A DNA stretch of 8,213 nucleotides. Origin: a bacterium. GTDB taxonomy: Bacteria; Chlamydiota; Chlamydiia; Chlamydiales; SM23-39. Where the stretch lies: NCBI GenBank assembly GCA_021818045.1, contig JAKAFF010000052.1:1-8213 (forward strand), in the 5' to 3' direction. The stretch's first letter is position 1. Every line of letters starts with the position of its first letter. The position numbers and the translations under genes are program-made. Positions 5,611-8,213 of this stretch are shown piece by piece. Below the pieces are notes generated by a model. That model searched no databases and was not told the DNA's origin. It was given only the letters and a program-made list of their open reading frames with translations.

Positions 5611-5970
5611 ATGGTAAGAGTCACCAATGCGGTTGCCGCCCGTAAGAGAAACAAGAAGCTCCTGAAACGGTGTAAAGGTTTCTACGGCGACAGAAAAAAC
5701 CACGTCAAGCTGAGCAAAGACGCTTTGATGTCTGCGCTCTCATTTAGTTACGAACATAGAAAATTGCGCAAGCGCGATTTTCGCAGTCTTTGGGTTACCC
5801 GAATTGGCGTAGCAGCAAAAATCAACGGTCTTTCCTATAGCCGTTTGATCGATGGGCTCAAGCGCGCAGGGTGCGAATTAAATCGCAAAGTGCTTGCCGA
5901 TTTGGCCATCAGCGATCCTGGAGCATTCACAGCGATTGCCGGTTTTGCAAAACAGGGTTTGGTAACCTAA
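5611..5970 (+). CDS. rplT: 50S ribosomal protein L20 (bL20)
   Basis: The 119-residue bL20 binds 23S rRNA early in large-subunit assembly and in some bacteria represses its own operon. Family signatures are MVRVTNAVAARKRNKKLLKRCKGFYG (N-terminal basic extension, read in overlapping parts), RKLRKRDFRSLWVTRI, and the C-terminal SRLIDGLKRAGCELNRKVLADLA. The start has a good ribosome binding site, TAGGAG at 5596-5601, 9 nt upstream and within the end of rpmI. The gap to rpmI is 4 nt and to pheS 16 nt. It contains no terminator, so the genes are cotranscribed. Confidence 0.97.
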   Translation: MVRVTNAVAARKRNKKLLKRCKGFYGDRKNHVKLSKDALMSALSFSYEHRKLRKRDFRSLWVTRIGVAAKINGLSYSRLIDGLKRAGCELNRKVLADLAISDPGAFTAIAGFAKQGLVT

Positions 5971-5986
5971 ATTTATACGAGTTTTC

Positions 5987-7018
5987 ATGGCCTCCTTGCA
6001 GGATCTGATTGCGCAACTTCGTTCGGATTTTATGAGCGAGTTGAAGGAGGCCTCCCATTCGAAAGATTTTGAGAGTCTAAAAGTCAAGTATCTCGGCAAA
6101 AAGGGGCCCATTCAAGCCCTGATGCTCGAGTTAAAAAACTGCCCATCTCAAGAGCGCCCTCACCTCGGCAAAGTGATCAACGACATCAAAGAGGAGTTTG
6201 TGCTCCATTGCGAGCGCAGCTTAGAGCGTTGTAAAGCGCAAGAGCTCGATGAGCGCTTGAAGCAGGAGTGGATTGACGTTACTCTGCCCGGCCGTCGCAT
6301 TCGCAAAGGAGCTCTGCATCCAATTACCCAAGCTCTCAATCACGCAATAGAGATCTTTGTGAGCATGGGATTTTCTGTGCAACTAGGTCCTGACGTCGAT
6401 ACAGAGTACAATAATTTTGGCGGTCTCAACTTCCCCCCTGACCATCCCGCAAGAGACATGCTCGACACTTTTTATCTCTCGCCAGAGCTGTTGCTAAGAA
6501 CGCATACGAGCAATGTGCAAGTGCACACGATGCGCTATCATAAACCCCCAATCCGGATCATCGCTCCGGGACGCTGCTTTCGCAATGAGGATATTTCGGC
6601 CCGCTCGCACGTTTTTTTTCATCAGATCGAAGGGTTTTATATCGATCGGCATGTGACTTTTGCAGATCTTTTGGCCACGATGGATGAGTTTTTGGCAAAA
6701 CTTTTAGGGAAAAAAGTACACACGCGTTATCGGCCATCCTATTTTCCCTTTGTCGAACCAGGTCTTGAAGTGGATGTGCGGTGCATCTCCTGTAACGGAG
6801 ACGGGTGTCGCATTTGCAAACACACCGGCTGGCTGGAAGTGCTTGGAGCTGGCATGGTGCATCCCAATGTGCTGCGCATGGGGCACATCGACCCAGAAGA
6901 ATATTCAGGTTTTGCTTGGGGTATGGGGATAGAGCGCTTGACGATGCTACTCAATGATATTAAAGATATCCGACTTTTCACTGAAAACGACACGCGTTTT
7001 TTAACGCAATTCTCATAG
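5987..7018 (+). CDS. pheS: Phenylalanyl-tRNA synthetase alpha subunit
   Basis: The catalytic alpha subunit of the alpha2beta2 PheRS charges tRNA-Phe with phenylalanine. The 343 residues cover an N-terminal coiled-coil (about 1-90), class II motif 1 (HPITQALNHAIEIFVSMGF), the GPDVDTEYNNF substrate region, motif 2 (APGRCFRNEDISARSHVFFH, read in two parts) and motif 3 (GFAWGMGIERLTML). A four-cysteine zinc-type knuckle is formed by C266, C269, C274 and C277, followed by TGWLEVLGAGMVHPNVL; many PheS proteins carry this element. The ATG at 5987 has only a weak site, ACGAG at 5977-5981. pheT, next to pheS in most bacteria, is absent; a convergent gene overlaps the pheS end by 6 nt. Separate pheS and pheT loci are also known in Chlamydia. 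Confidence 0.97.
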   Translation: MASLQDLIAQLRSDFMSELKEASHSKDFESLKVKYLGKKGPIQALMLELKNCPSQERPHLGKVINDIKEEFVLHCERSLERCKAQELDERLKQEWIDVTLPGRRIRKGALHPITQALNHAIEIFVSMGFSVQLGPDVDTEYNNFGGLNFPPDHPARDMLDTFYLSPELLLRTHTSNVQVHTMRYHKPPIRIIAPGRCFRNEDISARSHVFFHQIEGFYIDRHVTFADLLATMDEFLAKLLGKKVHTRYRPSYFPFVEPGLEVDVRCISCNGDGCRICKHTGWLEVLGAGMVHPNVLRMGHIDPEEYSGFAWGMGIERLTMLLNDIKDIRLFTENDTRFLTQFS

Positions 7019-7750
7019 AGATGGATCTTCTTCCAGAAATCCAATGGGCTCTTCGTTGCCGCGCTGCACAATAGCCTCTCTTATACACTCGCGAGCTGAT
7101 AGTTCGAATTCGGTGATCGCTGTCACAGTGCTTTCCCGAATGAGTTCATTGGCTCGCAGTTGATCTAAAGCATATTGTTGCAAAGGTCGTCCTTCAATAA
7201 CGTCATCACTTAGATCGATTCCCAGAAAAAGATCTGGCGGCTCTTGCTTCCTCTTTGCCCCAGCAATATAGCTCTCCAAACTTCTGCAATGAGATACTTT
7301 GATGGTCGTGTTAGGTAACACCTCTTCACAGTATTGCAATAATGGCACAAGCGGCACCTCGGGATCTTGTTCGATGAGCGTAAGATGGATGCCAAGCTGA
7401 CGATTTCCGATATTTTGAATCAGACGGGCAAGTTTTGTAATGATGACGGTTTCTTGAAAGCACCTTCCTGGACCTAAACTGGCAACATTGCAAAAGCTTC
7501 TCCCAGTTTTTGCCTGTAGTATGGGTCGCAATAATTGTAGCGCCTCATTATCTAAAAAGTTGCGCATCGCAGGGGTGACTTTCTCGCAAGCACATAAGCC
7601 AAACGATCGGATCGATGGATGCAAAACGCGCCGTACATTTTTCTCTCGCCGGCTTGTTGAGGAAGCTGGATCGCTAAGACAACGAGCATACAAATAATAA
7701 GGATTTGTGTTTGTAAGAGCAGCTCTTGTTGCAAGGTAATTTATCGACAT
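7013..7750 (-). CDS. Unknown protein with a methyltransferase-like glycine loop
   Basis: I do not recognise this 245-residue soluble protein. The middle part resembles a Rossmann-type class I methyltransferase core. A strand and glycine loop read VASLGPGRCFQE (residues 89-100), a helix follows, and a second strand ends in an acidic residue (IHLTLIEQDPE, 121-131). TTIKVSHC (148-155) and DLFLGIDLSDD (173-183) would be the next strands. This suggests SAM binding but is weak evidence. Residues 1-85 and the acidic C-terminus (EEPIGFLEEDP) match nothing I know. The ATG at 7750 is chosen over the TTG at 7756 by codon type and because it lies about 21 nt after the predicted transcription start. No Shine-Dalgarno is visible. 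It converges on pheS with a 6-nt overlap, and no terminator is seen between them. Confidence 0.75.
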   Translation of the reverse strand: MSINYLATRAALTNTNPYYLYARCLSDPASSTSRREKNVRRVLHPSIRSFGLCACEKVTPAMRNFLDNEALQLLRPILQAKTGRSFCNVASLGPGRCFQETVIITKLARLIQNIGNRQLGIHLTLIEQDPEVPLVPLLQYCEEVLPNTTIKVSHCRSLESYIAGAKRKQEPPDLFLGIDLSDDVIEGRPLQQYALDQLRANELIRESTVTAITEFELSARECIREAIVQRGNEEPIGFLEEDPSL

Positions 7751-7777
7751 AAACAATTTTATTTATTGGTTTGCTAA

Positions 7778-7807
7778 ATTATAGTTTATTTATTTAATAA
7801 ATAACAA
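7778..7807 (-). promoter_or_regulatory. Consensus-like promoter for the minus-strand orphan gene
   Basis: Read on the minus strand, TTGTTA (7802-7807) is followed after 18 nt by a perfect TATAAT (7778-7783). Transcription would start near 7771, leaving a leader of about 20 nt before the ATG at 7750. The spacer is almost pure A/T. Confidence 0.75.
7786..7804. repeat. Perfect A/T-only 19-bp palindrome within the promoter spacer
   Basis: TTATTTATT and AATAAATAA are perfect 9-bp inverted arms around a single T. The palindrome fills the spacer and touches the -35 element of the minus-strand promoter. It may be an operator or simply A/T-rich promoter DNA. The rest of the 110-bp intergenic region up to 7860 holds a T-run at 7812-7818 and no convincing plus-strand promoter. 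Confidence 0.55.
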
Positions 7808-7860
7808 GTCGTTTTTTTGTCAGATTGCTCTGAATTGGGAGTTGTGATAGAAGGGCTGTT

Positions 7861-8213
7861 ATGGTCGATTTTCGGTATAGGCTCCCTCGGCAGCTTTTGT
7901 CTGTAGAATTATCCCGTTTTGCGCGCAGGCAAATTCGCGCGCAAAAAATCTCGATCCCGTCTGTGGGAAAGGGGGAGCTCAAAGATTTAGCGCATGAAGT
8001 GCGCCTGATTGAGCAAGAAGGGCTCCCTAGTCAATTTGTCTTAAAAAAATTGCCAGGAAAACTGGGATCCGGAATTTTCTTGCATCCAGAGTCAAGACCT
8101 CTTGTTCGCGGAGAGGTCATTGCTCCCTATTCAGGAGAAGTGTTTATCGCGCCGCTCAATCATGGGGATAGCTCTGATTATGCTTTTTCTCTTATCGCAG
8201 ATTTTCATCTCAC
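7861..8213 (+). CDS. SET-domain protein (lysine methyltransferase-like), 3' end cut by window
   Basis: The 117 visible codons run open to the right edge. After a basic N-terminal region (RFARRQIRAQK at about 19-29) and an acidic-rich helix, residues 61-112 match the start of a SET domain: LKKLPGKLGSGIFLHPE (GSG at 69-71), RGEVIAPYSGEVF (83-95, the GE-I-YSGE strand pair) and DYAFSLI. SET proteins transfer methyl groups from SAM to lysines. Chlamydial members include cpnSET, reported to act on chlamydial histone-like proteins, and NUE, a secreted effector reaching host histones. Whether this one stays in the bacterium cannot be told, as the catalytic C-terminal half (NHxC and the final tyrosine) is outside the window. 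The ATG at 7861 has GAAGGG 5 nt upstream (7850-7855). It is divergent from the minus-strand orphan gene. Confidence 0.8.
   Translation, partial: MVDFRYRLPRQLLSVELSRFARRQIRAQKISIPSVGKGELKDLAHEVRLIEQEGLPSQFVLKKLPGKLGSGIFLHPESRPLVRGEVIAPYSGEVFIAPLNHGDSSDYAFSLIADFHL

Noticed and set aside
6704..7071. Minus-strand frames opposite the end of pheS
   Set aside because: They lie antisense to the conserved PheS motif 3 and zinc-knuckle region and show no family signatures.
7751..7756. TTG at 7756 as the start of the minus-strand orphan
   Set aside because: It adds two residues before a normal ATG at 7750 and has no ribosome binding site.
7817..7853. Plus-strand promoter for the SET gene (TTGTCA with TGTGAT, or TTGCTC with TAGAAG)
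   Set aside because: The first pair has a 20-nt spacer. The second would start transcription at the ATG itself. Neither is convincing.
1..8213. Mobile element, CRISPR array, defence or toxin-antitoxin module
   Set aside because: No transposase, integrase, repeat-spacer pattern or paired small toxin/antitoxin genes are visible, and the tRNA-Val 3' end shows no nearby duplicated attachment sequence.

Overview
The window looks like a core-genome stretch of a member of the Chlamydiales outside the classical Chlamydia genus. The reasons are the clustering of murB with infC-rpmI-rplT-pheS, pheS without an adjacent pheT, a SET-domain gene with chlamydial-type layout, and strong sigma-66/sigma-70-like promoters with A/T-rich spacers. 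The assignment is an inference from gene content and order, at about 0.6 confidence. No insertion sequence, CRISPR array, prophage or toxin module is visible. No gene-free stretch reaches 300 bases; the longest are about 100-145 bases.

Left block (1-2651, + strand): the 3' part of murB, a PHP-family phosphoesterase (TrpH/YciV type) and a compact folC, all overlapping their neighbours and so translationally coupled. folC runs tail-to-tail into a minus-strand mnmM/ytqB-type methyltransferase, and the two share 50 bp of coding sequence at their 3' ends. From the 98-bp gap upstream of the methyltransferase, a near-consensus promoter and a strong ribosome binding site drive a small exported protein of unknown function (3240-3737).

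Central block (3740-7018, + strand): a consensus-like promoter precedes tRNA-Val(GAC). Only 20 nt later comes an unusual gene for a shrunken, probably inactive threonyl-tRNA synthetase-like protein. It is followed by infC, rpmI, rplT and pheS. This is the classical thrS-infC-rpmI-rplT-pheS order, but with a degenerate thrS: no TGS domain, no anticodon-binding domain, about 140 residues missing from the catalytic core, and three of four editing-site residues changed. It is the most interesting item here. The first three proteins of the operon use TTG, TTG and GTG starts, which matters because IF3 (infC) itself discriminates against non-AUG starts. No terminator is seen between the tRNA and the operon, so the tRNA promoter may serve the whole unit.

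Right block (7013-8213): a minus-strand orphan of 245 codons with a glycine-rich loop like that of class I methyltransferases, convergent with pheS. It is driven by a TTGTTA-N18-TATAAT promoter whose spacer holds a perfect A/T-only palindrome. Divergent from it is the 5' part of a SET-domain protein cut off by the window edge.
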